A DNA stretch of 64,000 nt from CAWDVH01 sp963805705. GTDB taxonomy: Bacteria > Actinomycetota > Actinomycetes > Streptosporangiales > Streptosporangiaceae. The DNA lies in contig CAWDVH010000005.1 of NCBI GenBank assembly GCA_963805705.1, positions 1,674,001-1,738,000 of the forward strand, in the 5' to 3' direction. Positions 7,799 through 17,815 of the stretch are shown piece after piece. How positions within the stretch are numbered: the first letter of the stretch is position 1; each line of letters starts with the position of its first letter. Under the pieces are notes generated by a model that was not told the DNA's origin, made no database searches, and saw nothing but the letters and a program-made list of their open reading frames with translations. Position numbers and translations under genes: made by a program.

Positions 7799-10681
7799 AT
7801 GGGCTCTGTTGTGCTGGGCTCGCGCCGGTGGCGCGCGTTGAGGCGAACATCGATCATCGGCCTCGTGCTGGCCCTAGTCACCGCGCTGGTCCTGGTAGCA
7901 GGGCCATCCGGGCGGGCTCATGCAGCCGCGACGCTGCTGTCTCAGGGCCACCCAGCGACCGCGTCCTCGACCGAGAATGCCTCGTTCCCGGCGTCGAACG
8001 CCGTGGACGGCAACACCAGCACGCGCTGGTCGAGTGCCTTCTCAGATCCGCAATGGCTGCAAGTCGATCTGGGTGCCACCGCCTCGATCAGCCAGGTCGT
8101 CTTGCAGTGGGAGACCGCCTACGCGAAGGCGTTCCAGATCCAGACCTCGCCCGACGGCACGACCTGGACGACGATCTTCTCGACCACCACCGGCACCGGC
8201 GGTACGCAGACGCTCAACGTGACGGGCACCGGCCGGTTCGTGCGCATGCTCGGAACGGCGCGCGCGACGCAGTTCGGGTACTCACTGTTCGAGTTCCAGG
8301 TCTTCGGGACAGCCGGCGCCGGCGGCACCTGCAGCACGACCAACGCCGCGCTCAACCATCCGGCCACCGCGTCCTCGACCGAGAACGCCTCCTTCCCCGC
8401 CGCCAACGCCTTCGACGGCAACACCGGCACCCGCTGGTCGAGTGCGTTCTCCGATCCGCAGTGGGTCCAGGTGGATCTCGGGTCCAGCCAGACGATCTGC
8501 CAGGTGTCGCTGAACTGGGAAGCCGCCTTCGCGAAGGCGTTCCAGATCCAGACCTCGCCCGACGGCACGACCTGGACGACAATCTTCTCGACCACCACCG
8601 GCACCGGCGGCATCCAGACCCTCAACGTCTCGGGCACCGGCCGTTTCGTGAGAATGAACGGAACGGCGCGGGGCACCCAGTTCGGCTACTCGCTGTGGGA
8701 GTTCGGGGTATTCACCACCACCGGCGGCTCCACCGGGGCCAATACCGTCACGGTCACCAATCCCGGCGCCCAGACCGCCACGATCGGCACGGCCGTGAGC
8801 AAGCAGATCAGCGCCACGGACTCCGCCGCAGGCCAGACGCTGACCTTTACCGCCACCGGCCTCCCCGCCGGACTATCCATCAGCTCTTCCGGCCTGATCA
8901 CCGGCACGCCCACGACAGCAGGCTCGTCCAGCGTCGTCGTGACCGCCAAGGACGCCACGGGCGCAGCCGGGACCGCCGCGTTCAGCTGGACCGTGAATGC
9001 CGCCACCGGGGGCGTATGCCCGGCACAGTCCAACACGCCGAACTTCGGCCCGAATGTCGACATCTTCGACCCCAGCATGTCCAGCGCCACCATCCAGTCC
9101 ACGCTGGACTCGGTCTTCAACACCCAGAAGCTCAACCAGTTCGGCACCCAGCGCTTCGCCCTGCTGTTCAAACCGGGCACCTACAGCGCCGAAGCCAACA
9201 TCGGCTACTACACCTCCATCCAGGGACTCGGCCAGAACCCCGACGACGTCACGATCAATGGCGACGTCACCGTCGACTCGTTCGACGGAACGGGCAACGC
9301 CACGCAGAACTTCTGGCGGTCGGCAGAGAACATGGCCATCAACCCGTCTGCCGGGACTGATCGCTGGGCCGTGGCCCAGGCCGGGCCGTTCCGCCGGATG
9401 GACATCCACGGCGGCCTGAACCTCGCGCCGGCGAGCAACGGCTTCGCCAGCGGCGGCTACATCGCCGATAGCAAAGTCACCGGCCAGGTCTCCTCGGTGT
9501 CGCAGCAGCAGTGGTACTCACGGGACAGCAACTTCGGCAGCTGGTCCGGCTCGGTCTGGAACATGGTGTTCTCGGGCGTGAACGGCGCCCCGGCGCAGAG
9601 CTTCCCGAGTCCGCCGATGACCACGCTGGCCACCACCCCGGTGTCCCGCGACGTGCCCTACCTGTTCATCGACGCGAGCGGTAACTACCACGTCTTCGAG
9701 CCGTCCCTGCGGACCAATGCGTCCGGTCCCAGCTGGGCCAACGGCCCGACACCGGGCACCTCCGTGCCGATGAGCCAGTTCTTCGTCGCCGACCCGTCGA
9801 TGAGCGCGGCCACCATCAACACTGCCCTGTCCGAGGGCTGCAACCTGCTGTTCACCCCCGGCGTCTACAACATCAATCAGACCCTCAACGTCACCCACGC
9901 CAACACCACGGTCCTCGGCCTCGGGTTCCCGACGCTGATCCCGCAGAACGGCGTGAACACCATGCAGGTCGCTGACGTGGACGGCGTCCGGCTCCAGGGC
10001 CTGCTGTTCGACGCGGGCACGGTTAACTCGGCAGCCTTGCTGACGGTCGGCTCCGCCGGCTCGACGGTGAGCCACGCGAGTAACCCGATCTCCGTGCAGG
10101 ACGTGTTCTTCCGGATCGGCGGCGATATCGCCGGGAAGGCCACCTCCAGCCTGGTCGTCAACGCCTACGACACCATCGTCGATGACATCTGGGCCTGGCG
10201 CGCCGACCACGGCAACGCCGGGACCTTCGGCTGGACCACCAATACCGCCGATAACGGCATGACCGTCAACGGCAACAACGTCGAGGCCCTCGGCCTGTTC
10301 GTCGAGCATTACCAGAAGACCGAGGTGGCCTGGAACGGCCAGAACGGAAAGATCATCTTCTTCCAGAACGAGATGCCGTACGACCCGCCGAACCAGGCGG
10401 CCTGGATGAATGGCACCTCCAATGGCTATCCCGCGATCGCCGTGGCCAGCAACGTCACGTCGTTCGGGGGGTGGGGCCTGGGCAGCTACTGCTTCTTCAA
10501 TGTCAATCCGGCCGTCACCTCGGCCAATGCGTTCCAGTCACCCACTACAGCAGGAGTGGCGTGGCACGACCTGCTCACGGTTTCCCTGGGTGACGTCGGC
10601 CTGATCACCCACGTCATCAACAGCACCGGAGCAACCACGCCGACCAACACCACGCCCAGCGACGTGGTCAGCTTCCCGTAA
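7799..10681 (+). CDS. Secreted protein with two F5/8-type-C domains and a pectin-lyase-like domain
   Basis: A 960-residue exported protein; the ATG at 7799 follows AAGGGG by 6 bases. Order: Sec signal peptide with RRWRALRR then a hydrophobic core and cleavage after AHA (about 42); two discoidin (F5/8 type C) carbohydrate-binding modules (about 45-175 and 180-310); a putative-Ig (He_PIG) domain (about 318-402) with LTFTATGLPAGLSIS and SGLITGTPTTAG; then a long parallel-beta (pectin-lyase-like) region to the C-terminus with LLFKPGTYSAEANIGYYTSI and NLLFTPGVYNIN. Probably a polysaccharide-active enzyme or binding protein outside the cell; no catalytic residues can be named. Related actinobacterial proteins are often misnamed coagulation factor or adenylyl cyclase. 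Confidence 0.85.
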   Translation: MGSVVLGSRRWRALRRTSIIGLVLALVTALVLVAGPSGRAHAAATLLSQGHPATASSTENASFPASNAVDGNTSTRWSSAFSDPQWLQVDLGATASISQVVLQWETAYAKAFQIQTSPDGTTWTTIFSTTTGTGGTQTLNVTGTGRFVRMLGTARATQFGYSLFEFQVFGTAGAGGTCSTTNAALNHPATASSTENASFPAANAFDGNTGTRWSSAFSDPQWVQVDLGSSQTICQVSLNWEAAFAKAFQIQTSPDGTTWTTIFSTTTGTGGIQTLNVSGTGRFVRMNGTARGTQFGYSLWEFGVFTTTGGSTGANTVTVTNPGAQTATIGTAVSKQISATDSAAGQTLTFTATGLPAGLSISSSGLITGTPTTAGSSSVVVTAKDATGAAGTAAFSWTVNAATGGVCPAQSNTPNFGPNVDIFDPSMSSATIQSTLDSVFNTQKLNQFGTQRFALLFKPGTYSAEANIGYYTSIQGLGQNPDDVTINGDVTVDSFDGTGNATQNFWRSAENMAINPSAGTDRWAVAQAGPFRRMDIHGGLNLAPASNGFASGGYIADSKVTGQVSSVSQQQWYSRDSNFGSWSGSVWNMVFSGVNGAPAQSFPSPPMTTLATTPVSRDVPYLFIDASGNYHVFEPSLRTNASGPSWANGPTPGTSVPMSQFFVADPSMSAATINTALSEGCNLLFTPGVYNINQTLNVTHANTTVLGLGFPTLIPQNGVNTMQVADVDGVRLQGLLFDAGTVNSAALLTVGSAGSTVSHASNPISVQDVFFRIGGDIAGKATSSLVVNAYDTIVDDIWAWRADHGNAGTFGWTTNTADNGMTVNGNNVEALGLFVEHYQKTEVAWNGQNGKIIFFQNEMPYDPPNQAAWMNGTSNGYPAIAVASNVTSFGGWGLGSYCFFNVNPAVTSANAFQSPTTAGVAWHDLLTVSLGDVGLITHVINSTGATTPTNTTPSDVVSFP
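8122..8610 (+). repeat. Direct repeat inside duplicated discoidin domains
   Basis: Bases 8122-8202 and 8530-8610 are identical over 81 positions except 8173 (G) against 8581 (A). The period is 408 bases, one 136-residue F5/8-type-C domain. The surrounding parts of the two domains are more diverged, so this tract points to recent duplication or gene conversion between the domains. Confidence 0.85.
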
Positions 10682-10882
10682 CCGGTGGTCAGTCAGCTGT
10701 CACGGATGGCTCCGCCCACTCATCTACCTTGTGGGCGGGGCGGAGGGGACGATCCGGCCGGGCGCGCCGGACGGCGGGATGATTCTGTTCGAGCGTCGCG
10801 TTGACCATAGGTGACACGACATATCGTGTTGCGGGCGTGGGCCCGGGCCTTGACGGGCTCCGGACCTTGAGAGGTGAGCGTG

Positions 10883-11248
10883 ATGACCCGTTGGTACGCA
10901 GAGCGGGCGGCCGACAGGCCGGCCAAGGCCATGATCGCCGTGACACTGCTCGCGCTGCTGCTGGTAGCGGCCGTGCCGGTGGCGCTGCTGGTCGCAGTGG
11001 TCATGATGGTGCTGGGACACGTCGTCGGCGGGCTCGCACTGGTCGGCGGCTCGGTCCTGGCCGCCGCCATAGCTGTCGCGCTCGCAGGCATCAGCGGGAT
11101 GCGGCATCTGCGCAAGCTGCTCTCCGGAGGCAGCTTCCGCGTAGTACGGCTAAACGGCAGCCAGTACACCGACGTGGCCGAGCCAGGGGGCAGCGAGTAC
11201 CCCAACCTCGTGCAGCTGGATCGCGGCGAGTTCACCGAGGTTCGCTGA
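10883..11248 (+). CDS. Small two-helix membrane protein
   Basis: A 121-residue protein; ATG 10883 is preceded by GAGAGG at 8 bases, and a GTG nine bases earlier is an alternative. Two hydrophobic helices (about 15-40 and 43-65) are followed by a basic hinge (RHLRKLL) and a hydrophilic C-terminal tail of about 45 residues. No family recognised. It is monocistronic, between the secreted discoidin protein and a convergent hypothetical gene. Confidence 0.6.
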   Translation: MTRWYAERAADRPAKAMIAVTLLALLLVAAVPVALLVAVVMMVLGHVVGGLALVGGSVLAAAIAVALAGISGMRHLRKLLSGGSFRVVRLNGSQYTDVAEPGGSEYPNLVQLDRGEFTEVR

Positions 11249-11347
11249 CCCGGCCGCGTGGCGGCGCTGCGAGGACCAGTGCCGGACAGCGGGCTCGGAT
11301 CATTTAGCACGGATTCGGGGGTCAAGGGCCTACGCTGCCTGCGGCCG

Positions 11348-11806
11348 CTACCGGGACGGCAGGTCCAGGCCCGCCGCCTTGGCGCCAGCCTCGGCCAGCG
11401 CCGCCGCCATCATGTCTGCGGCCCGCCCGGCGGCAGACAGCGCCTCGGATACCTCAGCCAGCACGTCGTCGGGGTCGCCGCCGGTGCCGGGCGGGATCTG
11501 GCCGTCCTCACGCTGCACCACCAGGCACCGGGCGAGCTGCTCGCACAGCGGGGGCAGCTGCCCGCCCATCAGCGCAAGCCGCCCGACGACCTCGCGGGCC
11601 TCGCCCGGACCGGCCAGTTCCGCGCCGTCGGCCATCAGCTGGTTCAGCGCCCGGACAGCCTCCACCGCCTGCGTGGCGACCTCCCCGACCGTCATCGTAG
11701 CGGCCAGCTCGTTCACATACCCCGGCGCAGGATTCCGCCGGGACCGAGCCCGCCCGGCAGCCTCGACGTCATCGCCAGAGCCGTACGGCCGAACTTTCCT
11801 GGGCAT
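11348..11806 (-). CDS. Conserved-looking hypothetical helical protein
   Basis: A 152-residue protein from ATG 11804-11806 with GAGAG upstream; an in-frame extension to 11989 looks non-coding. The N-terminus is basic (MPRKVRPYGSGDDVEAAGR) and the rest is predicted alpha-helical and alanine-rich, with regular heptad-like spacing (AVEAVRALNQLMADGAEL; LCEQLARCLVVQRED). There are no membrane segments. The build suggests a small helical-bundle partner protein. Function unknown. Confidence 0.55.
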   Translation of the reverse strand: MPRKVRPYGSGDDVEAAGRARSRRNPAPGYVNELAATMTVGEVATQAVEAVRALNQLMADGAELAGPGEAREVVGRLALMGGQLPPLCEQLARCLVVQREDGQIPPGTGGDPDDVLAEVSEALSAAGRAADMMAAALAEAGAKAAGLDLPSR

Positions 11807-12025
11807 CTCTCTCCACGGTCGATCTACGGTCGAAGGCGCGGACCCTGCGACAACGGCTCGCCCGCACCATGCCCGCACAAGCTGCCGCGCGGACACGCTA
11901 ACGCAGCGGCACGGGAACCCCCACTGCAACCCGGTGGCCGCAGCGAGTATTTCCGGCGGTGCGCAATCTGTATACCTGGAGAAGCACATAACGAAATATC
12001 GGGGCGCAACCAGCTATCCAATCCC

Positions 12026-12466
12026 TTAAACGGAAGAGCTGCCACCTCCGCTCCGACTGGTTGAGGATCCCTTCTGCGCCGTCCAGGCCAGGATCAAGAA
12101 GGTGAGCACCACGGCCGCGTTGAGCCATGCGAATGGGAGATCGAACCCCCACCAGAAGGGCGCGCCGAGCAGCATCCCCACGACCGAGACCACGATCCCT
12201 GAGGGACGCGGCCACAGCAGCAGGACACCGCCGGCGACCTGGACGACGCAGGCCGCCAGGAAGCCCGCCAGCAGCGGCACGGTCGTTAGCACCCCGATCC
12301 GCTCGAAGGGGCCGCTGCCGTACGTGGGATTCCCGAAGGTGTAGATGATGCCGTGCCCCTGGCCGACGCTCACGATCGCAGGAATCGCGAAACCGCCGAA
12401 CCCCAGTCCGTTGACGATGCCACTCACGCCGGCGATCCGCAGGCACCAGGCCGCCGGGCTCGTCAT
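12026..12466 (-). CDS. Four-helix membrane protein, unknown
   Basis: A 146-residue integral membrane protein. Four hydrophobic segments lie at about 7-32, 57-82, 86-104 and 106-128, with a short Ser/Gly-rich C-terminal tail. A glycine-rich first helix (GVSGIVNGLGFGGFAIPAI) and an extracytoplasmic loop with YTFGNPTYGSGPFE recall small DoxX/DUF4386-type proteins, but no family can be named. It stands alone between a hypothetical gene and an APH-like gene on the same strand. Confidence 0.6.
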   Translation of the reverse strand: MTSPAAWCLRIAGVSGIVNGLGFGGFAIPAIVSVGQGHGIIYTFGNPTYGSGPFERIGVLTTVPLLAGFLAACVVQVAGGVLLLWPRPSGIVVSVVGMLLGAPFWWGFDLPFAWLNAAVVLTFLILAWTAQKGSSTSRSGGGSSSV

Positions 12467-12722
12467 GAGGTGAGGTCCCGTCCCATGGTGATGCCGGTGC
12501 CGACCGCGGCCGGCCGGGCCGCGTCGCTTGGGGTGCTCTCCATGCCTTCTCTGTCGCGCCGAATGCGCCGGAAGGATTCACCCCCAGCCGCGGAATTCCC
12601 GGCTGGGATCGTCGAGTCGAGAGAAACGAGCTAAGGAGACTTACAGAAGGGTCTCGCTTCCGCTGCTTTCGCGTGCGGGCGTTTGGAGCCCAGGTTGGGT
12701 AGTTCTCGTCGGGCAGCCCGTG

Positions 12723-13691
12723 TCACCTGAAGCCGGCGTCGGCCAGGACGTTGCGGCCTACGGCAATGCGGCTGGATCTTCGCTGCGGCATGGTCGTCCA
12801 GTAGTACCAGATCATCAAGGCGATGGACAGAGCCCAGGCCCGGCCTCGCAGCCAGGTGGCGTCATCAACGCCGAGATTCCTGCGGAAGATCTCTCTGGCC
12901 GGCGGATCGAGAACTTCCCAGGCCACGGCCAGGTCGACTGCGGGGTCCCCGACCGATAGCCCGCCGAAGTCCAGTACCGCAGCCAGGCCCCCGTCCCGCA
13001 CCAGCAGATTCTCCGCGGCCAGGTCGCCGTGGTACCACCGTGGCGCCGGCCGGTCCTTAGCACCGGGCAGGCTCATGGCTTCGTCCCAGAGCCGTCCGGC
13101 GGCGTCAAGGTCGAACGCGAAGTCACCCAATGCCCGGCAACGCTCGATGTTCTGCCTGGTCACCACGTCCATGGTCGCGAGTGGCTCACCCCGGTAGCAG
13201 CGCAGGTCCGGGTCACTGGCCGCCTCGCCAGGCACCTCAGCTGCCCCCAGGGCTTTCACCACCCCGGCCAGGCCTGCCGCCAGGTCCCCCCGCCGCGGGT
13301 CGGCGGGCGTCTCGGGGGTGACCACCTCAGGGTGCTCACCGTCGATCCAGCGGACTACCGACCAGTGTTCTGGGTAATCACAGCCGGGCTCGAACACGGC
13401 GACCACCTCAGGAACATCAACCGGCAGCACAGGACCGAGAACCGGCAGCCATCTGGCCTCTTTCGCGATCGTCGCCGACCCTCCCGGCTGGCGTGGCAGC
13501 CGGACGAGGAGATCCTCCCCGAAACGGAACAGCGCGTTCGACGAGCCACTCGAATCCAGCCGCCGGACGGGCAGGCCGGCGTGAGGTATCGCCCGGTCAA
13601 TCAGAGCGCGAACCAGCCCTGTATCGATCGGGATTTCGTCGTCGTGCAGGACTCCGGCCACTCCGGGAGTCAATCTCACCCCCTCAGGCAC
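12723..13691 (-). CDS. Aminoglycoside phosphotransferase-fold kinase (APH family)
   Basis: Up to 322 residues; the start is uncertain because the family N-terminus (HDDEIPIDTGLVRALI) begins about 15 codons in, and GTG 13661 is an alternative. Kinase features are the nucleotide loop SSNALFRFGEDLLVRLPR, the HRD-like catalytic loop WYHGDLAAENLLV with Asp as base and Asn for metal, and the DFG-like AVLDFGGLSVGDPAVDLAVAWE. Such proteins phosphorylate aminoglycosides, macrolides or unrelated small molecules. No resistance partner lies nearby, so resistance is not shown. A DHA2 exporter is directly upstream on the same strand. Confidence 0.85.
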   Translation of the reverse strand: MPEGVRLTPGVAGVLHDDEIPIDTGLVRALIDRAIPHAGLPVRRLDSSGSSNALFRFGEDLLVRLPRQPGGSATIAKEARWLPVLGPVLPVDVPEVVAVFEPGCDYPEHWSVVRWIDGEHPEVVTPETPADPRRGDLAAGLAGVVKALGAAEVPGEAASDPDLRCYRGEPLATMDVVTRQNIERCRALGDFAFDLDAAGRLWDEAMSLPGAKDRPAPRWYHGDLAAENLLVRDGGLAAVLDFGGLSVGDPAVDLAVAWEVLDPPAREIFRRNLGVDDATWLRGRAWALSIALMIWYYWTTMPQRRSSRIAVGRNVLADAGFR

Positions 13692-13738
13692 GGCAACGGG
13701 TTATCCACCTTTGTACCGCCACCGTATTTCCTGGCGAG

Positions 13739-15337
13739 TCAGCCCAGGGTCACTTGTTCGGCGGAGCCCGATTGCTGGGGATCGGGCAGGCGCATCATGC
13801 GGAACGAGAAAAGCAGCCCGGCCAGGCCCGCGAGGATGGGAATGAGAAGCGCCACCTGAAGGGCGACATGCGTGGCCTGGGTGTTGATCTTGATAATCTC
13901 GTCCTGCGTCTTCGGCGGCTGGTCGGCAAGTTGCTTGTTGAGCTGGGTCTCGCTCACCACTTCGGCGTCGTGTTCCAGGACCTTGGCGACCTGCTGCTGC
14001 TCGGCCCCGGAGAGCACGGTGCTCGACTGGGCCATGCTGGTGAAGCTGAAGGACAGCGCCGCCAGCAGGATGGCACCGGCGAACGCCAGCCCGAACGACA
14101 GGCCGAACGACCCTCCCGCCGAGTTCACCCCGGCGGCCTCGCTGACGCGTTCCTCGGAGATCGGGGCCAGCGTGTAGTTGTTGAGCTGGGAGACCAGCAG
14201 GCCCAGCCCCGATCCCGCGATGATCAGCGGCACCACCAGGTACCAGCCGGAGGTCGCTCTGGGCACGATCGGCTCCACGATGACCAGGCCGATCGTGAGC
14301 AGCGCGAACCCGGCCCGGATGAGGCTCGCCGGGCGCCGTTTCCCCCCTCTTCGGCCGGCGAGCAGGGCCACCGCGAACATGCTCAGGGAGAGCGGGGCGA
14401 TGGACAGGCCCGCGCCCATCGCGCTGTACTCGAGCACAATCTGCAGGTAAATCGGCAGTGCGATCATCGTGCCGCCCAGCGCGATCTGCTGCAGCAGCTG
14501 CCCGGAAACCCCGAACTTGAAGAGCTTGGCCTTGAACAGGTCCGGATCCAGCAGCACCGCCTGGCCCGCACGCTTGCGCCGCACCAGCCACCAGGCCAGG
14601 GTCCCGAGCGAGACCGCACCCAGCGCCAGAAGCAGGCCTACCGCCTCGCCGCCTTCTTGCCACACGAGGATGCCGAGCACGATGCCGCCCATGCCCAGAA
14701 CCGACAGGATGGCACCCACCACGTCCACGCGGCGCGATCCGGTGTACTCCACGTCACGAATCAGCCTGATGCTGGACAGCACGACGACGATGACGACGTC
14801 TTCCAGCAAGAACGCGATCCGCCACGACAGGTAGGTCGTGATGAACCCGCCCAGCAGCGGGCCGACGGCGGCGGCAATCGCGGCCGCGGCTCCGACGAGG
14901 GCGTAGGCCTGACGTTGCGCGGCACCCTCGAAGTTGCCGTGGATCAGTGACTGCATCGCCGGCAGCAGGAGCGCTGCGCCGATCCCGCCCACGATCGCCC
15001 AGAAGACGATAACCGCGGTCAGGCCCTGCGCCAGAGCCATGGCCAGGGCACCAATCCCGTAACCGAGCAGGCCCAGCACGTACGCGCGCTTGCGCCCGAT
15101 CAGATCGCCCACCTTGCTGCCAATCAAGATGAACGCCGCCGACACCAGCGCCTCAAGCGCGATCGCGGACTGAACCCCGCTGACGGTCGTATGCAGATCG
15201 TGAACGACCGATGCGATGGACACGTTCATCACCGACGTGTCGACGACCAGGACGAACATCGCCATCGCCAGCAAGACGGCCAGCCTACGGTCTCCCTTGG
15301 CCATCGCCGGAGCGCTGGCGCCGGATTCGCCAGTCAT
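13739..15337 (-). CDS. MFS transporter, DHA2 (14-helix) family
   Basis: A 532-residue drug:proton antiporter-type MFS protein; the start is ATG 15335-15337, close before the first helix. The first helix carries FVLVVDTSVMNVSI (motif D1-like), and motif A GSKVGDLIGRKRAYVLG follows, with the motif C-like GVGPLLGG equivalent AAAVGPLLGGFITTYLSWR. A cytosolic loop precedes helices 8-14. A periplasmic insertion near the end (EQQQVAKVLEHDAEVV to QDEIIKINTQATH) is typical of QacA/EmrB-like exporters. Substrate unknown. It may be co-transcribed with the downstream APH-like kinase (47-base gap). Confidence 0.9.
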   Translation of the reverse strand: MTGESGASAPAMAKGDRRLAVLLAMAMFVLVVDTSVMNVSIASVVHDLHTTVSGVQSAIALEALVSAAFILIGSKVGDLIGRKRAYVLGLLGYGIGALAMALAQGLTAVIVFWAIVGGIGAALLLPAMQSLIHGNFEGAAQRQAYALVGAAAAIAAAVGPLLGGFITTYLSWRIAFLLEDVVIVVVLSSIRLIRDVEYTGSRRVDVVGAILSVLGMGGIVLGILVWQEGGEAVGLLLALGAVSLGTLAWWLVRRKRAGQAVLLDPDLFKAKLFKFGVSGQLLQQIALGGTMIALPIYLQIVLEYSAMGAGLSIAPLSLSMFAVALLAGRRGGKRRPASLIRAGFALLTIGLVIVEPIVPRATSGWYLVVPLIIAGSGLGLLVSQLNNYTLAPISEERVSEAAGVNSAGGSFGLSFGLAFAGAILLAALSFSFTSMAQSSTVLSGAEQQQVAKVLEHDAEVVSETQLNKQLADQPPKTQDEIIKINTQATHVALQVALLIPILAGLAGLLFSFRMMRLPDPQQSGSAEQVTLG

Positions 15338-15623
15338 AGCAGGCTCACCATCCCGACGGTCATGTGCTTCGGCTGAAGGCAAGCCGCATGCCTTGCGCCC
15401 CATCGCGCTCGAATATGACCTGATCATGCCCTGGCCAGACGAGAACCGTACTACAGCGCGCTACCAACGGGACGGGCGGGTGGGGAATGGCCGGTCCGGT
15501 CGGCGACTTCTCACAGACCGCACTGCGATCGCCGGCATCAAACTCGTCGGTGTAGCCGTCATCTGGCCGGCCGCAACGATGGGGCTGGCGGCGCTGAACC
15601 ACCTCCACCTCCAGTGCGGCCGA

Positions 15624-17296
15624 TCACAGGTCTGCGCGGATGCCGCCGTCTGCGGCCAGCTGAGCTGCCACGGCCTGATCGACGTTCCCGTGGATGTTGC
15701 CGGCACCGATGCGGTCGAGGACGCCATCGCGCGCTAGCAACTCGCGGACCGCCGGCTTAACCCGGGCCAGCCGCAGGTTCACCCCGGCGTGCCCGGTGAG
15801 ATCGAGGATTTCGTGCATCTTCGCTGACCCCTGGGAGTCGATGAAGTCCATTCCCTCGCAATCGAGCACGATCCCGGTGACGCCGGGCGTGGATAGTGCG
15901 ACCTCCCGGACCCGGTCCTCCAGAGCATCTGAGGTGGCGAAGAACAGGCCGCCGTCCAGCCGGAGGACGAGCACCCCGGGGAACCGCTCGTCGCCGGGGT
16001 GCTCGTCCAGTTCCCGGAAGGCCTGAGTGCCCGGCTCCCGTCCCAGCAGCGGCATCCGGGGGCGCGTCGCCACGGAGATGAGCCAGATCAGCGAGAGCCC
16101 GATCCCGATCATCACCCCGGCCAGCACGCCGACCAGGAGGGTCCCGGTGATCGCCGCGATCGCGATCCAGAAGTCGAGACGCTGCACCCTGGCCAGACGG
16201 CGCATCTCGGGCACGTCCATCATCCCCATGACCACTGCCTCGATGATCAGGGCAGCGAGCACGGGCTTGGGCAGATTGGAGAAGAGCGGCGCGAGCACCA
16301 GAAGAGTGAGCAGCACCATCACGCCGGAGGTAAGCGACGCCAGGCCGGTACGCGCGCCCGCATGATCGTTCAGTGAGCTCGCGGACAGGCTGGTGGAAAC
16401 CGGCATTCCCTGGAGGAGGCCAGCGCCGGCATTCGCGATGCCCTGAGCGGCCGATTCTTGGTTGATGTCGATGCGATAGCGGTGCCGGGCTGCGAATGTC
16501 CTGGCGTCGCCGGCGGTCTGGGAGAACCCGATGAGGACCAGGGCCACCGCCGCCAGGGCAATCGTGCTCGCATGATCGCGCAGCAGCGAGACGTCGGGTA
16601 CCTGCAGGGACGGCAGCCCTCTGGGCACCTCGCCGACCAGGGCCACGCCGTGAGCGCCGAGATCGAACAGCCATGACGCCACCAGGCCGCCGACGACCAG
16701 GACAAGGGCACCGGGGATGCGCGGCGCGATCACCCGCAGCCCGAACACCACCACCAGCGCGGCTGCGCCGACGACCACGGTTACCAGCTGGGCGTCGCCG
16801 AGCGTCCCGAGCCAGGGCCACAGTTCCTGGATCTCGTTCGCGTCGTCCTTGTGCCAGGGAGCTTGGGCAGCTCGCCGATCACGACGTCGATCGCCGCTCC
16901 GAACAAGAAGCCGGTGACCACGGCCCGCGAGAGGAACTGCGCGATCCAGCCCATCTTGAGTACCGCGAGGAGAAGGAACAGCACGCCGGAAACGAGGGTG
17001 ATCATCGCGACCAGGGACGCCGCGTCCTGGACTCCCTTAATCCCGGCCACCGCGACGGCGCTCGCCGCCACGGCCGCCAGTCCCGAACTCGGACCGGTCG
17101 AGATCTGCCTGCTGGTCCCGAAGACCGCATAAAGGATCGCACCGGCAGCCGCCGCGTAGAGGCCGTTCTGCAGCGGGATCCCCGCGATCCCGGCGTAGCC
17201 GAGGTACTTCGGAACGATCATGGCATCGACGGTGACCCCGGCGATGAGATGACCTCTGAGCCAGCGGCGCTCGTAAGAGCGGAGCCATCCGGCCAT
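15624..17296 (-). pseudogene. SulP-family anion transporter with STAS domain, one frameshift
   Basis: Two adjacent frames make one SulP protein. The 5' frame from ATG 17294-17296 encodes the first helices (LIAGVTVDAMIVPKYLGYAG; QISTGPSSGLAAVA) up to VVIGELPKLPGT. The frame then breaks near 16855 and the sequence continues one frame over as DDANEIQELWPWLG and the remaining membrane helices, ending in a C-terminal STAS domain (VTGIVLDCEGMDFIDSQGSAKM). One missing base restores about 557 residues, the normal size. SulP proteins carry sulfate or bicarbonate. Real mutation and sequencing error cannot be told apart here. Confidence 0.8.
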
Positions 17297-17494
17297 AGGA
17301 ACGAAGCGCCATCGGTGCCCGGCTGGACCAGCGGGGCTGTCATCGGCTCGGCCCTGGTAGACCCGGAACTGGTTGCCCATCCTCCAGCACCGTCCTTCCC
17401 GGTGAGGCGTTCGAGTGGCGCACCGAGCTGGACAAGCGCGTGACCCATGCTGCCGGCGGCCGACGACGGCCGTGATACGCAGTCACCATGGCCG

Positions 17495-17815
17495 GTCATG
17501 TCGCGGGTGAACACTAGCAACATCGTCAGAGCGATCGCGAAAGGCTGACCCGCGGGCATCCTGACGGCGACCAGGACCGGGCCGGCCAGGGCGGTGCCGA
17601 AAGACGATCCCAGGTTGGAGACGCTGCGGGACAGGCCGGAAATGTCACCCAGGTCGGCGTCGGGGAAATTGACTGGACGATGCTTGACCGAGGAGGTCAG
17701 CATGATCCCCACCCCGGCACCAACAGCAGAAGCCCGGCACCCAGGTCCAGATGTCCGAATGTGCCTGTACCAGGGCCAGCAGCAAGATCATGCCGATCGC
17801 AGCGACCAGAAGCTG
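17495..17815 (-). pseudogene. Remnant of a DHA2 MFS transporter C-terminus
   Basis: Directly after the arcB stop, two frames read as the last third of a DHA2 exporter. They contain LLVAAIGMILLLALVQAH and a WTWVPG helix, then after a frame change GIMLTSSVKHRPVN, DLGDISGLSRSVSNLGSSFG and TALAGPVLVAVRMP, which are the conserved blocks of helices 12-14. The first two thirds are absent, replaced by arcB. It is a truncated, frameshifted relic and marks an old rearrangement at the 3' edge of the arc operon. Confidence 0.65.

Noticed and set aside
7705..9360. Plus-strand frame of about 550 codons overlapping the discoidin protein
   Set aside because: Arg/His-rich out-of-frame translation of the duplicated discoidin domains, with no family match; the frame of the secreted protein carries the signal peptide and domains.
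7793..10681. Reading the secreted protein as a coagulation factor or adenylyl cyclase
   Set aside because: Those names come from its discoidin modules and from propagated annotation; no cyclase motif is present.
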